This document shows positions 48,301-61,488 of a stretch of 64,000 bases of DNA, piece after piece. The first letter of the stretch is position 1. Each line of letters begins with the position of its first letter. The notes beneath the pieces are model-generated. The model was not told the DNA's origin. It saw nothing but the letters and a program-made list of their open reading frames with translations, and did no database searches. The position numbers and the translations under genes are program-made. Source of the DNA: Carex sylvatica (Eukaryota; Streptophyta; Magnoliopsida; Poales; Cyperaceae); the NCBI GenBank assembly GCA_964058845.1, contig CAXKVR010000291.1:1-64000 (forward strand), in the 5' to 3' direction.

Positions 48301-51300
48301 ATATCATTGTTTTTCTATGCACAAAATTACAATTCAGGGTGCCGTAGCAGCTCTTCACATGATGCACTGTTTCCACTTGGCTGGTTTCCCAAAAGGCTTG
48401 ATTAGCTGTATCACTGGAAAGGGTTCTGAGATTGGTGATTTTCTGACAATGCATCCTGGAGTTAACTGCATTAGGTATTGTAACTTGCTTCTTTGTCAAT
48501 TTTCTTTGCATTTAATGTCTTTCATATAGACCTGATGAAGAAAGAGACAAAATAAGCAGGTGATTCCTGATCATTGGTTTTGATTAACTGGGGTTTCACT
48601 CTTGAGGGATAGACTTCACTGGGTGGCAGTGGGTAAAATTGTCAAACTTAACATAATAAAATATGAGCGAGGCTATGGTACTATGCATAGTGCTCATTGA
48701 TCTGTACTTTGGATCAATATCTCCGTTTACAAAGTACAAACAATCAGTCTGGACCGTTCAGCACGATCACCACTTTGGATCAATATCTCCGTTTACAAAG
48801 TACAAACAATCGATCTTAACCGTTCAACATGATCATCATATGAAAATGTACTTGTAGATCAAATTTGAAATTTTTTAGCATTTTTTAACTATTTTTTTAG
48901 ATAGGTAGAATATCACTTGACCTAAAGATTCTGGACCATTCAAAAATAGTGATTCACTATCTGTCTAGCAAAATAGTATAAAAATTCTAATAAATGTAAA
49001 ATTTAGTCTGCTATTATAGTTTGCCATCAAACTTTTTTAATGGTTAGTATCTTATATTGTTTGCCTATAACATAAAAGCCTTAATTATTGTTCCAACATG
49101 TTTTTTTTTAAAATAATAATGTTAGTTTTACTGGGGGCGATACTGGAATTGCAATTTCCAAGAAGGCAGGGATGATACCGCTACAGATGGAGCTTGGTGG
49201 AAAAGATGCTTGTATTGTTCTAGAAGATGCTGACCTGGACTTGGTCGCTGCTAACATAGTCAAAGGCGGTTTCTCTTACAGGTTAATTACAATTATACCC
49301 TCAAGTAATTAGTAAATACAAAACAAACTTAACTGTTGAAATTCTTCCTTACCTCCATTGTTTATTTACCAGTAGTATCTTCATACAAGATACAGCCGGT
49401 TCTTGCTATTTCTCAATTCTGCAAGGATACCTGTCTGAGACTAGAATATACTCAATTTAACATCAACATCTTGTCAACTGGGTAATTAAAGACCAAAGTA
49501 AACATGAAAAAAAAGAAAAGAGAGAGAAGTGAAAATAGCGAAATATTTCGCCGACCTGGTGTCGGTATAAGATTTTCATAAAACAAAGTTAGATACTATC
49601 CATGTGTGCCCCGAAAAAACTCGAATCTTGTGTGTACCCAGCAAAAGAGAAATAGTATGCATAAATCACTTTTTTCCCTAAATTTTTTTCCTTTTTTTTT
49701 GTGGGGATATCAACAATATTTCTCATTTTGCAGGGATGTGCAAAACATTTCAGTTTTGTTTAGGTAAATACGAATTGTCCATTAACAATTAGTTCCAATC
49801 TTTCTTTGCTGCAGCGGTCAGAGGTGCACAGCTGTGAAAGTAGTATTAATCATGGATTCAGTAGCCGATGAAGTCGTAGAAAAAGTTAAATCCAAAGTGG
49901 CAAAACTGACAGTGGGTCCACCAGAGGATGACTGTGATATCACCCCTGTGGTCACCGAGTCGTCAGCTAATTTCATTGAAGGCCTGGTCATGGATGCAAA
50001 GGAGAAAGGCGCCACATTCTGCCAGGAGTACAGGTAAATACATTATTACCTTTATCAAGGGTTTGATTCAGTGAAATTCCACCAAAATACAAAATTGTTT
50101 TTTCACTAAATTTGTCTTGTCTTTTTCAACTTTCTCCAATTACAATTGATATTTATTAAGTTGACCAATCTGACATTTTGGTCTCATTTTCAGTTCCTCG
50201 GGCACAAAAATAGTACCAAAATCCAGAAAAGCAGTCTCTGTAATTGTAACAGAATCCAATAACACAATGCCTGATTTATAATATTTTTGCATTTCTGTTC
50301 ATTTTGGACACGTTACTGAAATGGGATCAAAATTGAAAACTGTTTTTTCACTAAATTGATCCCGTCTTTTCCAACTTTCTCCAATTACAATTCATATTTA
50401 CAAAGTTGACCAATCTGAAATTCTGGTCTCATTTTAAGTTACCTCAGGAACAAAAGTAATACCAAAATCCAGAACAGCAATCTCTGTAATTGTAACAGAA
50501 TCCAAGAATACATTGCCTGATTTATAATATTCTTACATTTCTGTTCTTTTTGGACTAGTAAATGATTGTTAGTTTAAGTCTTCGGGTTGTAAAGCAGCAC
50601 ATACGTGATAATCGCCCTGTACATATCAAATTTCTCAAATTGTTGAAAAACTTAAAAACCCTAATTTGGATTGCATGAACAGGCGGGAAGGGAACCTGAT
50701 ATGGCCATTGCTACTGGATCATGTCAGACCTGACATGAGGATAGCCTGGGAGGAACCATTTGGGCCAGTGCTGCCTGTTATCAGGATACTGTCAGTCGAG
50801 GAGGGCATCCACCACTGCAATGCCAGTAATTTTGGACTTCAGGTATTCTAAAATTCTGAGATTTCTCTCATGGTTTCAAATTTGGTTTTGGTCAGTTTAG
50901 ATGGGGCAGGGGCAGACCCAGTGTCCAGGGTAGGCAGTTGCTAACCCTAGATTTTGCCAAAAACAAAAAAAAATGTTAGCCCGTGTATTTTTGGGCTATT
51001 GCCTACTCCTGATGAACAAATTTGTCTAGCCCTCGGCCAAATTCATTTTCTTTTGAGCCCAAATCATATTCTTCTCAGATCAACTCATTATCTTGCCTAC
51101 CCCTGGCCAAATTCCTAGGTCTGCCCATGATATGGGGGCTTGGTTTGCACTGGAATTTAATCTGGTTAAATTCAGTTTCAAATTGGGTTTAGTGCATTGG
51201 TTGTTAATTGTTGTAATATTATGGGTTGTTGGCTTCTGGTTCATCGAGGTTCTGCCAGGTTGAGGCATCTGTCTGAACTCCGAAGCAACTTAAATTTCAG

Positions 51301-52160
51301 ATGAGATTTTGAATGTTGTCAAAATTAAGTTAATTTGCATTGAAGTTGTGTAATTTCTAGTAAGACTGTATCATCGTTCTTGTTGCTTTGTTTTTTTTTT
51401 TTTTAATTAAAGGGCCCCGGTACAACCCAACATATTTTGGATGCTATTCTCGAGAATCTTGTTGCTTTGATTATACTGCCAGGTCAATTTGTGTTAGTCT
51501 GGTAAAACCAGATCACTTGGGGTTTGGTTCTTCGGGTTTGCGGTCTGTCAGGTTGGGGTTCTGAGGTCATTAGTTTTTTCCTCTTTTTTTTTTTTTTTTT
51601 TTTACTTTATAGAAATTGTTTATTGGTGTTTTGCTAAAAGATAATTGTCTGCGTGGGAATCATAATTTATTCTCCGCTATTTTAAATATTTCCTATAGAA
51701 TGTTTTTTGGATTAATTTAGAAATAAGCATAAATTAATCCTACTACTGTATTTTGTACCAATTTTGTACCCTCACTCCAAAGCTCTAGTATTCTAATACC
51801 ATTTTGCAAAACCAGGGTTGTGTCTTCACAAGAGACATCAACAAGGCGATGATGGTAAGTGATGCTATGGAGTCTGGAACTATTCAGATTAACTCAGCAC
51901 CTGCCCGTGGGCCCGATCATTTTCCTTTCCAGGTATATATATCACCTAGATTGATGCATAGAAAGTACATATTTAATTTGTAATAGACAAACCGATAGTA
52001 AATCAATGCTTATGTGTTTTCTTTTATTTTAAATAAAACATTGTAGGGTCTCAAGGACAGTGGGATTGGATCTCAAGGGATAACTAACAGTATAAATATG
52101 ATGGTTAAAGTGAAGAGCACTGTGATAAATCTACCGGCTCCTTCTTACACTATGGGTTGA
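45320..52160 (+). CDS. GAPN: Non-phosphorylating NADP-dependent glyceraldehyde-3-phosphate dehydrogenase (GAPN, ALDH11 family)
   Basis: Cytosolic aldehyde dehydrogenase that oxidises glyceraldehyde-3-phosphate irreversibly to 3-phosphoglycerate, producing NADPH; it helps move reducing power from triose phosphate to the cytosol. Ten exons: 45320-45464, 46266-46459, 47034-47162, 47809-47928, 48338-48474, 49126-49281, 49815-50033, 50683-50842, 51816-51932, 52047-52160. All are GT-AG and in phase, giving 496 aa, exactly the usual plant length. The start reads [20 protein letters not shown] as in the family. E264 (MELGGKDA) and C298 (GQRCTAVK) are the catalytic residues. Nucleotide-fold stretches [19 protein letters not shown] and SFTGGDTG are present, and the C-terminus ends SYTMG. 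Introns 2 and 5 contain MITE remains. No defect seen. Confidence 0.97.
46790..47010. mobile_element. MITE remnant in GAPN intron 2
   Basis: TTCAAAGTTCAAATAGTCGA followed by GTGCTTGGAGACCAAATTGT matches the left-arm core of the foldback MITE family. The right arm is decayed. Confidence 0.5.
48665..49010. mobile_element. Truncated foldback MITE in GAPN intron 5
   Basis: GCGAGGCTATGGTACTATGC at the left matches the ends of the FAD6 intron 9 MITE. The right terminus is lost. A 66-bp internal duplication (ACTTTGGATCAATATCTCCG at 48706 and again at 48772) is unique to this copy. Confidence 0.7.
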
Positions 52161-53735
52161 TTAATACTGGCACTAATAACAGGTTTATGTAACTAAGCTT
52201 TAGAACCTTTAAGAGTTTCATTTATGTGCAGCTTTGTTTGCATCTTGTATAATAAGTATGTGTTATGAGAAAACTTTTCGAGATGTTTTCGGTTGATTTT
52301 TGTAGCTAATGCTCCCATTTTCTCCCCTCAGTGCATCAAATCTTAGTACAATGAACGGGCGAATTTTCATGTATATCCTTCAAAAACCTCAAAATTAGGC
52401 ATCTCCCTCTAAATTCATAATATCATATTTACCCTTTTAAATTTCTCACACGTATATTTTCGATTTTTCTGGGAAGGTTTGTTTATGTAATTTCACCAAT
52501 TTATTGACCAACAAGTTCTAATTTTTAATATATTTGACATTCTAGTCTGTTTAATTAGTGTATCTTTAAAAACAATCTAGAGCAGGAAGTTCCCAAAACC
52601 TGTCAAAATTTTACAGTTCGTAGCTAAAACATTTTAAAACTTAAGGGGTGTTTTTACATATTTTAATTGTCATGTTAGCTGTTAAATGCTTGTTTAGAAC
52701 TTTTGAGTTGGTATGTTAAGATTCTAAGTTTCCGTATTTTATAAAAATGTACTAACCAAAAATGAATTAGTTCATATCTAGTGTTTTTTATGTATTTCCG
52801 TATCTAAACGTGTCCAGACGTATCTGTCCATTTCTTTTCGAATTTACACGATTTTTTATAAGTGCGTATCCTCTTAGATATCTCATATTTGTGCGACCGA
52901 CGTGTCCGCTGCCTATTCGGAGATAGCAAAGGGGCCAGTATTATTTGAGCTTTGAGATTCGTGCATGATGTATTTGAACGGTTGAGATTTTTCCAAAAAA
53001 ATCACACAAAATATGAGATATCTCAAAGGATGCGAATTCATTTTTTTGGGGATTTTTCCTTTCTGGCAAAATCTCAAATAATAAACTCTGAACTCTGGAC
53101 CCTGAACCCTGTGGTTGTAGGGTAGATGCAATAGAAAATCAGTAGAAGTGTGTGGCAATTAGATTGGTCTTCGGAGTAGGTCCAATGCCCATCGGACCTA
53201 CTTTGGTTCAATGGGTCTAATGACTATCCGATTGCATCAAGATTTGTGCGCTCCGTATTAAAATTTGTGCGTGTCTGTATCAATTTTCTTGCGCACAGAT
53301 CTCAATGGTAATCCTAGGGTATTAGAGCTAATTGAACCTACTCCTATCTCATTAGATTGACCTCCAACTTTTACTAAGAAAAAAGAAGAAAACAAAAAGT
53401 CTGTGGCCACTGGATTGTAATATATAAAAATTGTCAAATATATAAAAAAAATGAACCACAAAAATTTGTATATGCTAGAATTACTCTAAAAGTATAACAA
53501 ATTACAAAAGATTGGAAAATAGAACATTTAAATTTAAGTGTGCATATGACAGTTCAGTAACCACTAAAAGGAAGAAAATAATTGTAATCAATAAAAGAAT
53601 TGAAGAAAATAATTTTAATCAAGAAAAGTAGTAATAAAAAACCACTTATAGGAACATTTTAAAAATGATGGCGACCGTTAAAATAAAGAACTTACCAATA
53701 ACTCAAATTTACCCCCTCTTGTTTTGCAAATTAAT
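52161..53735. other. GAPN 3' flank and dispersed repeats
   Basis: The GAPN 3' untranslated region probably ends within about 100-150 bases of the stop. 52855-53045 contains TGCGTATCCTCTTAGATATC and GGGCCAGTATTATTTGAGC, and an inverted partner ATATGAGATATCTCAAAGGA. The same words recur at the window's right edge (63972-64000) and near 43625, so another dispersed element family is present. No gene. Confidence 0.45.
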
Positions 53736-53759
53736 CTTATTTCAAACTATCTTTTAGAT

Positions 53760-54300
53760 CTTCATCAACAAGGAATGGTTGAAGGTATGATATTAGAGGG
53801 GAAAAACAATAATTAAAATAGGCATAAATTTATTTGAGTTCGTCTAATTCTCATTTTCAAGTCCCTTGTAATTTTGGAAATTAATTATTTTTACAAAAAA
53901 GCCTTCAACAAGAGGCATTGGAAGATAAGATAATTAATAAATAAGAAGATTAATTTGGAGATCAAGAATGTACTTATATAAAATAATGAAATAGATATCT
54001 AAAAATAAGTAAATAAATAAATAAATTTCATCTAAAAATTAGTTATAACAAAAAGGAACGGTTGAAGGTAAGATATTAGAGGAAATCAAATAAACCATCA
54101 AATAACATAAATTTATTAATTTCATCTAATTCTTACTTTCAAAGTCCTTGTAATTTTGGAAATCAACTATTTTTCTTTCTTTCAAAAAAGCCTTCAGAAA
54201 GAGGTATTGGAAGATAAGTTATTGGATGAAATCAAATAGCACCACAAAGAATGCATCTATTTAATATCCTCCAATTCTCACTTTCCAAACCCCTATTTAC
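53760..54300. repeat. Degenerate direct repeats, period about 285 bp
   Basis: AAGGAATGGTTGAAGGTATG...AAAAAAGCCTTCAACAAGAGGC (53768-53935) recurs as AAGGAACGGTTGAAGGTAAG...AAAAAAGCCTTCAGAAAGAGG (54053-54210). A third partial copy follows to about 54300 (TTGGATGAAATCAAATAGC, CCTCCAATTCTCACTTTCC). No coding content. Confidence 0.65.
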
Positions 54301-54740
54301 CCCTATTTTTTTTTTCTTTTTATATATTTACAATTTGGAAATTACCAACAGATTTGCAATTTTATAGAAGAGTTGAGATGAGAGGAGCAGTAAAAAAACA
54401 AATGCATGTGGTGTCAGATTCTTATTACAAATCACAAGACTTGCATGGTTCTCACACTTTTTGGCCTCTCTGACAAAGTAGTTGCCTTTTTCTTTTTACC
54501 GTTGACTGATAGATAGTCAATGGTAATTTTCAATTTATCAATTTTGAAGATTTCACCTCAATTGGGATAAAAAAAATAATGCTATTCACACAATATAAGC
54601 CTTCTTACAGGTTTACTATTTTTTTTTTATCAAAATAAATTCTTATTGATATAGGAACAATTAAACAGCAATTTAATTAAACAATAAAATAAAGAACAAT
54701 AACAGCAATTTAGAATTTCAAATAATCATAGTATATATTT
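54301..54740. other. AT-rich spacer
   Basis: Nothing recognised apart from poly-T and poly-A runs. Confidence 0.4.
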
Positions 54741-57488
54741 TGTCACACCCCGCGACCACGGGTCGCAACAGTCCCCTGTCGTAAGCATACAACTCTGTGT
54801 ATACTTACAAGGCAGTTCAACATACACTCAGAAATTTACGAAAAAAATAATATAAAACAAGTTCCTAAATATAAATCAGAGTACACGAGTCTGATAAGAG
54901 TATAATACATCAAGGTATCACCGATGGATACCGACTACTAGGTGTGACCTAGAGAGTTATACGACCAAAAATAATATATACACCTCTCTAGCCAACTAAC
55001 AAAATATCTATGGAGGTAATGGTGATCTATACCAGAGGCCTACTAATCGCATGCCTCTCCATACTCAGACGCACCAGAACCTGTAATATAACCCAAAGGG
55101 TGGGGGTGAGAATAAATTCTCAGTGTGAATTTGTCACAGTTAGATTGTTGGACTTGCAATCAAATTCCATATTCCAAAAATAAAACTCATACTATAGCAA
55201 TTCAAACAGATACATATTTGTAAATAAAAGAAATGCAGATGCTCGACAACAATTAACCTAATGAATCACAATTAACATAATTTCCAAGATGAATTTCAAA
55301 CACCACACATTTTGGCTTAACTCGACTTATTATTCGGGCTTGTAACAACTACAGATGTTCAATCGAGCTGGACCCTTTATCTAACCCTCATTTGTAGGGT
55401 TACTGACACCTACAGACGTTCCATCGAGCTGGACCATTTATCTGACACCTATATGTAATTGGTTGACCTAACCATTTTCTAAGGTCTGGTTCAAATCATA
55501 TAAAGAAAATTCACTTTGAAATCATTTCAATTGTCGTAATATTCAATTGACCGTCAAAACGCATTAACACGTAGGAGAATGCCACCGAGCCACAGACGTT
55601 ACACTTGTCACCCACGATTCCAATCCACACATCAATACAATCACTCACCCCTCGTCCTAACTGGTACTGGAAAAACTGAGGGCCATTCACCTAAAGCGCT
55701 AGAAGGATCCCAGGTTCAAAGTCAGTCATACGACTCAACTTTGCGAATTTGTCAGATCTAAGTCAGCCATACCCATACGGCTCAACTTCGTAAATCCGCA
55801 CACATACACATTCTCAATCATAAATTCGTAGTGACTCTCAACCAAACTCAGATCATGATAGATCGACACGACTGACAACCATACAAGCATGCAAATCATT
55901 CAATTCACGACAATTCGAGTTTAATTTGTTTGGGCTATGCATATGATTTACACAATTCAATGATGCAATCAATCAGATATTCAACATGACAAATGAATAA
56001 ACAATTTAATTCCTAAAAATAAAATATCAAACAAGTCCAAAAATTCCGCACCTGTTTACGACGAGCGTATCGCTAAGTTACAGATAAGGCATCTCGAAAT
56101 GTCCCGCGAATTCTTGTTCGACTGAGTCTACACCTATATTACATGTATCCTTGGTTTAAATCCTGGTTCCACAATCGAGATACTCACTCGATTTCATTAA
56201 TGGCTTATACATTCCTATGCTTTGGTATCGATTCTTTCGATTTATTCTTTCTTATTAAAAATCTCTAAAACTCACACACTATGCATCGGCGTCCTCTAAA
56301 CCATACACAATTCCAATTGGGTTCATTTGTGGGTTTACCAATTTACCGTCTCACTACTTCGGTTCTCGTAACAATTCAATTTTTTGATTAATTAAATCTT
56401 AATTTGGTTGAAAATCAAATTAATCGCTAGATGTTAACGTTGAGGGAGAGGTTTACTGATTACACGTCTATTTGGTCGGGTTAACCTAATCAATCAATCA
56501 TATTTCTCCAATTTCAGATTTGGTACCGAGAACTCCAAAATTGGAAAAATCCAAAAATTGAGATGAAATCGAGAAAAGAATCGATAAATAACCAACAAAG
56601 AAGTTCAAAAGACTAGTCTACAAGCAATTCAAACACAAATCTCGGGTTTAAAATGAAACCCGAGCAATCGAGAAAATCTGAGGTTCCGAGAGAGAAGAGG
56701 AGAGAAAGAAATACCAAATAGAAGGGCTAGGAGAGATTTACGACCAATTTCTCGCCGCTACCTTCGATTTCACGGACTTTGGAGCAATATGGAGGGAGAG
56801 AGAGCTCTATCTCTCTTTTCTTCTCTCTTGGGCGGAACACAACATGCAGAAGGGAAAAGGGACGGAGGAGAAACAGAGAAAGAAAGAAAAGAAAATATGA
56901 GATTTTGGTTAAAAGTTCCTCTGAGTGCGGACGCACTGAATTTTAGTGCGGGTCGGCCACTCGCACTTAGCAATTGGCAGAACTTCAATATCGCAGAAAA
57001 CACAGAAAATTCACGCGTGCGGACACACTCATATCCAGTGCGGGCCAGTCACCCGCACTCAACACTTGGCAGAATTTAAACGGCTTGGGAAACACAGAAA
57101 ATACTCCAGTGCGGACGCACTCACGTACAGTGCGGATGCACTCAGTACTTAGTCAATTTTTCATCAAAACGGCACTCGACAAGAAAAAGTTCGAGCCTAA
57201 TGCGCTCGCATTGAAATTCAGTGCGGATCAAGGCACCTGCACCCAGGACTTGGTCAGTTTTTGGAAAAAGAACTGGAGTCAGTGCGGATAACCCATCCGC
57301 ACTCACCACCAGTGCGGACGCACTGAGCTTATAAAATTTCAAAAATTCGTATTTTCGACGCAGTTTCAATTCACACTTAATTTATTTATCTAGAGAAATC
57401 TTAATTAAGTTTAAACTTCTATCTTATTAGCACAATTTTTTATTCTTATTTTTTTGAAGATTAATTGTAAAATCTCCGTAACGTAACA
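54741..57488. mobile_element. Solo-LTR-like element 1 (TG...CA, 5-bp TSD)
   Basis: A 2748-bp element starting TGTCACACCCCGCGACC and ending CCGTAACGTAACA, between perfect 5-bp repeats TATTT (54736-54740 and 57489-57493). TG...CA ends with a 5-bp duplication are LTR hallmarks. No second copy of the ends lies inside and no gag/pol frame is seen, so a solo LTR of a retrotransposon with very large LTRs is the simplest reading; a LARD-like element is an alternative. Conserved blocks shared with 60019-62813 include ACAACTCTGTGTATA, GTTCCATCGAGCTGGACC and the GTGCGGACGCACT hairpin region. Confidence 0.82.
56918..57330. repeat. Array of GTGCGGACGCACT and CACTCGCACT hairpin words in element 1
   Basis: Words AGTGCGGACGCACT and AGTGCGGGTCGGCCACTCGC recur about every 40-80 bases, at least eight times including degenerate forms, each able to fold back on itself. 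Long frames in several phases across this region (56789-57291 on + and 56727-57369 on -) reflect this structure and not genes. The same array is at 62236-62645 in element 2. Confidence 0.8.
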
Positions 57489-57770
57489 TATTTAATCCAA
57501 AGTTTGGAACTTCTTAAGTTTCAAACATTGGAGTTCATTATTTTATTTTTTCACATATCAAACTGTTAATAATTGATTTTTAAAGTTTGAAATCTAATAT
57601 ATGAATATTTCTTGATAAGATCCATTTTCAATTAATTTAAAAATATATATAAATATTTTTGTAATAATGCTTAACAATGTACCGAAATATTTTTAGTTAC
57701 CATCTTAAAATTTTAAAATTTCAACTTTGACAACGTCTTTTTAAAAAAAAAAAATTTGAGTTGTATATTC
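57489..57770. other. AT-rich spacer
   Basis: No feature recognised. Confidence 0.4.
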
Positions 57771-58765
57771 CTCACAGCTCCAATGTGCGCAGAAGATCTT
57801 CCATCCACACAGATTCAATCTGCGTAGAACTAGGGCCCAGCTTGTGCGCAAATTGTTGCATGGAACCCATTTCTTTTAGAATAATTATTTCAATCCCACG
57901 TTATAGCACTCGCACTGTTCCTGCACTACAGTATTTCACTACAGTACCTGTAATTAAAAAAATAATATATTATGATCCCACTAATTATTATTCTAAAAAA
58001 ATATTATATAATATCAACTAATTATTATTTTAAAATCACAGCACACTTTCTCTATGGTCCCCACTAATTATATGATCTCCTTTCAAAGTCTCAACACTAA
58101 TTCTGCGTCAATATTTCTCTAACAAAAATAGTTGACCTCATAAAAAAAAATACTTCAGTGCATAGATATAAATACTTTAAAGACTTAGATATTAATATTT
58201 TTAGTGTCATATGTAAAAAATATTTAGATATTTATACCTTTGTAGATATAAATAGTTAGAAAATAAAATATTAGCACTTAAAAAAAGTAAGATATTAATA
58301 CTTTGATGTGTAACTTGTTATAATAATCTCGAAACTCCAATCATTGCCGCGTCAATCTTCCTCTAACAAACATAGTTGACCTCATAGGTATAAATACTTC
58401 AGTATATAAGTATAAATATTCAATACTTAGATATTAATACTTTTAGTGTCATATGTAAAAAATATTTGCAAGTGTAGGTATAAATACTTGTATGGCGAGG
58501 TATAAACACTTACGTGACGACGAGCCTAAAAGTACGTCATCATGGATCTCATTTGAAAGAGAAAATTGCATAGATATGAATACTTTAGAAAAAAAAATTA
58601 AATTGTGGAGTTTTTGTGGTCCCATAAAAAATTATATTTATGCATTTAATTTTTTGTGTTATCTGAGTATTGTTATCTTTACACTTTAAGAATTCATGCA
58701 ATAAATAATTAATCACATCATAAGTATAAATATTTCCATACATAAATACTTTTATTCATAGATAT
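57771..58765. repeat. Left arm of a large inverted repeat (repeat family with AAATACTT words)
   Basis: Contains TGCACTACAGTATTTCACTA, GGTCCCCACTAATTATATGA, CTCTAACAAAAATAGTTGAC, TTTTAGTGTCATATGTAAAA (twice) and GTACGTCATCATGGATCTCA. Each has its reverse-complement partner in 62930-63925 in mirrored order. AAATACTT and TATTAATA words recur throughout. No coding content; the open frame at 58492-58689 is incidental. Confidence 0.75.
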
Positions 58766-60013
58766 TAATATTTTACGAAAAAAATTAGCTAATCAGAGAC
58801 TTTCAATCGATGAGCTGCTAAATGGGCCCGGAAGGTTCTCAGATGGATTCTTACCGCTTTTTTTAATTAACCAGAAAAACAAAGCAAAAATCAACAATAT
58901 TAAAAGATTTTTATAGATTTCGAAATATAAGTAAACTGTAATGATTGTTTATAACTTTTGACGGGACGTTATAAACTATAACAATTAAATTCTCAATTAA
59001 CAAAACATCACAAAAAAGCAAAAATTCAGAATGTTAATGTCTATAACGGCCTGTGTGAAGTAATTGTCCAAGCAAAAAAAATTCTAAATTTCTCAAATTT
59101 GATAGTTAACATTCAGTTTTTTTTTTTCCGTTAATTAGTTGTTTAATTGATTGTGTTAATTTGGACGTTATGGTTTATAACGTCTGGTAGAATGTTATAA
59201 ACCATAACGATTTTTAAATATTTTGAAATTTGTTGAATTCATGAACAATTCTTTATTTTTATTTTATGTTTTTCTATTAATAAAAAAATTGGGGATTCTT
59301 ATGTATATATATAATCTGTTCAACACTTGATAAACTGAGTCGTGTCGGGTCAGGGTTTTTTTGTCTATAGAAATTATTAGAAAAAAGAGAGAGGTAAATA
59401 GAAAGAGTATCTGATATTCTTCATAAGTAGAAAAATCGGTATGGAAGAAACCGGTCCAAAAAATTAACTTCATGTTAGAATTGGTGGCTGAGACACCGAT
59501 CCTAATCCAGTTTTGATTTTCTATATTAAAATATAATTCTTTTAAAGAAAATAGATAGTCTTCAAATATCTATTATATCTAAATTTTAACATAAATTACC
59601 TATTTTCTTAAAGAGGAGAGTTTAAATACTTTCATTATTTGTGCCTCCATCATGTCCTAATTTTTAAAAAAATTAATAACTTAAAATCTGAAACCTAAAA
59701 GTCAAAACAAAACCGTTGGATATAAGATCTACATCATTTTATCTATGTGCATTTAAAAAATTATGACATTTCAACTATTATTGGTTGTCACTAAAAGCTT
59801 GTAAAAATGTACTAATGCGCATAATTTCTAGACCTTTTTCAACTTATTGATTCAAATAAAAAATTGAAATGTGATAATTTTTTATTAGTAGATTGAAAAA
59901 TAATATAGATCATATCTAACAGTTTTATTTTGACGTTTATTATTTAAATTATGAGTTATTAATATTTTTTTTAAATATAGACATTTAAATTATAGTTAAT
60001 TAATTATCATAGA
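58766..60013. other. AT-rich DNA between the left arm and element 2
   Basis: Contains related GTTATAAACTATAAC / GTTATAAACCATAAC words (58960-58985 and 59165-59215), perhaps a decayed inverted repeat. No gene recognised. Confidence 0.4.
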
Positions 60014-60911
60014 AAAATTGTCACACCCCACGGTCACGGGTTGCAACAGTCTCCCACCGCAAGCATACAACTCTGTGTATATTTACAAGGCAGTTCAACA
60101 TACACTCAGAAATATACGACAAAAATATATAAAACAAATCATATATAATAATCCAAGTACACGAGACTGGTACAAGTATAACATATCAAAGGCATCTCCT
60201 ACGGATACCAACCGTCAGGTATGACATAGAGAGCTATACAACAAAATCAATACATATAACTATACACAGCTCTAGTCAAATAACAAAAATAACGACTATG
60301 ATAAATGTGACATATACCGGGGGCCTACTACTCGCGTGCCTCCCCAGACTCAGTCGCACCAAAATCTGTAAAAGTACCCAAAGGGGCGGGGTGAGAATTT
60401 CATTCTCAGTGCGAATTTGCCACAATCAGGTTATTGGACTTGCAATCAGACTCTATTTTCACAAAATAAAATCCATACGAAATAACTTTCACAATTCTAC
60501 CACAATATATAAATGAATGCATATGCTTAACAACAGATAATAAAATGAAATGCAACTAATAGAATTTCCAAAATAAAGTTCGAACGAGAACATAACATGC
60601 TTAACTCATTTCAATAAGGCTAGTAGCACCTACAGATGTTCCACTGAGCTGGACCCTTTTTATCTGACCCTCGTCTGTAGGGTTACTGACACCTACAGAC
60701 GTTCCACCTAGCTGGACCCTTTATCTGACACCCATCTGCAGTGCTTTGGCTTAACCATTTTCTAAGGTCTGGTTTAAAATTATAACTGAAAATTCACTTC
60801 GGAACTCAAGATATCGTAATATTCAATTGACCTTTCAAATGCATTATCACGTAGGATAATACTCCCGATCCACAGACGTACACACGAGTCATCCACAAAC
60901 ACAATCACAAT

Positions 60912-60947
<36 letters not shown>

Positions 60948-61057
60948 ACCCACCCCTTGTCCCAATTGGTACTAGAAAATCATGAGGGCCATTCACCTAA
61001 TGCGCCAGAAGGATCCTGTGATCAAAGTCAGCTATACAGCTCAACTTTGCAATTTCG

Positions 61058-61488
61058 CATACCGCATATGAACCGCATATGAACGCATATGAACCGCATA
61101 TGATCCGCATATAAACCGCATATGATCCATATACCGCATATAAACCGCATATGAACCGCATATACCGCATATTATCCGCATATGATCCGCATATGATCTG
61201 CATATGAACCGCATATGATCCGCATAAAATTATTGTTATGAAACTTTTGAATTAGTAGATTTTAAAATATATATGCTTTTATTACCTTGTTGTTGTGTAT
61301 TTTTATATCTACAAACATGTGTATTCTTATTCCTATTGTGAGACTATGCTTCAAAATATATATGAATTTTTATTTTAAAATTCGCATATATAAATCCGCA
61401 TAAAAATCCGCATATGCGGCCGCATACCGTATATGCGGTATGCGGTGACCTTCCGCATACCGCATAGAAACCGCATTTTATAACACTG
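61058..61488. repeat. CGCATATGA/CGCATATAA degenerate array, probable one-ended hAT-like element
   Basis: About fifteen variants of CCGCATATGATC/CCGCATATGAAC at 61058-61227, an AT-rich spacer, then CCGCATATGCGG-type palindromes, ending CCGCATTTTATAACACTG at 61488. That end resembles the CAGTGTTGTAAA terminus of the MITE at 28339 in reverse. The matching left end is absent, so the element was probably truncated together with part of the surrounding LTR. Confidence 0.6.

Noticed and set aside
56727..57369. Several overlapping frames with SADAL/SAGRPLAL-like strings
   Set aside because: Produced by the GTGCGGACGCAC hairpin array; matching strings appear at 62117-62425 for the same reason.
61058..61230. 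Possible CRISPR-like array
   Set aside because: Units are short (about 11 bases), variable and contiguous without spacers, in a plant nuclear context; it is a degenerate transposon repeat.
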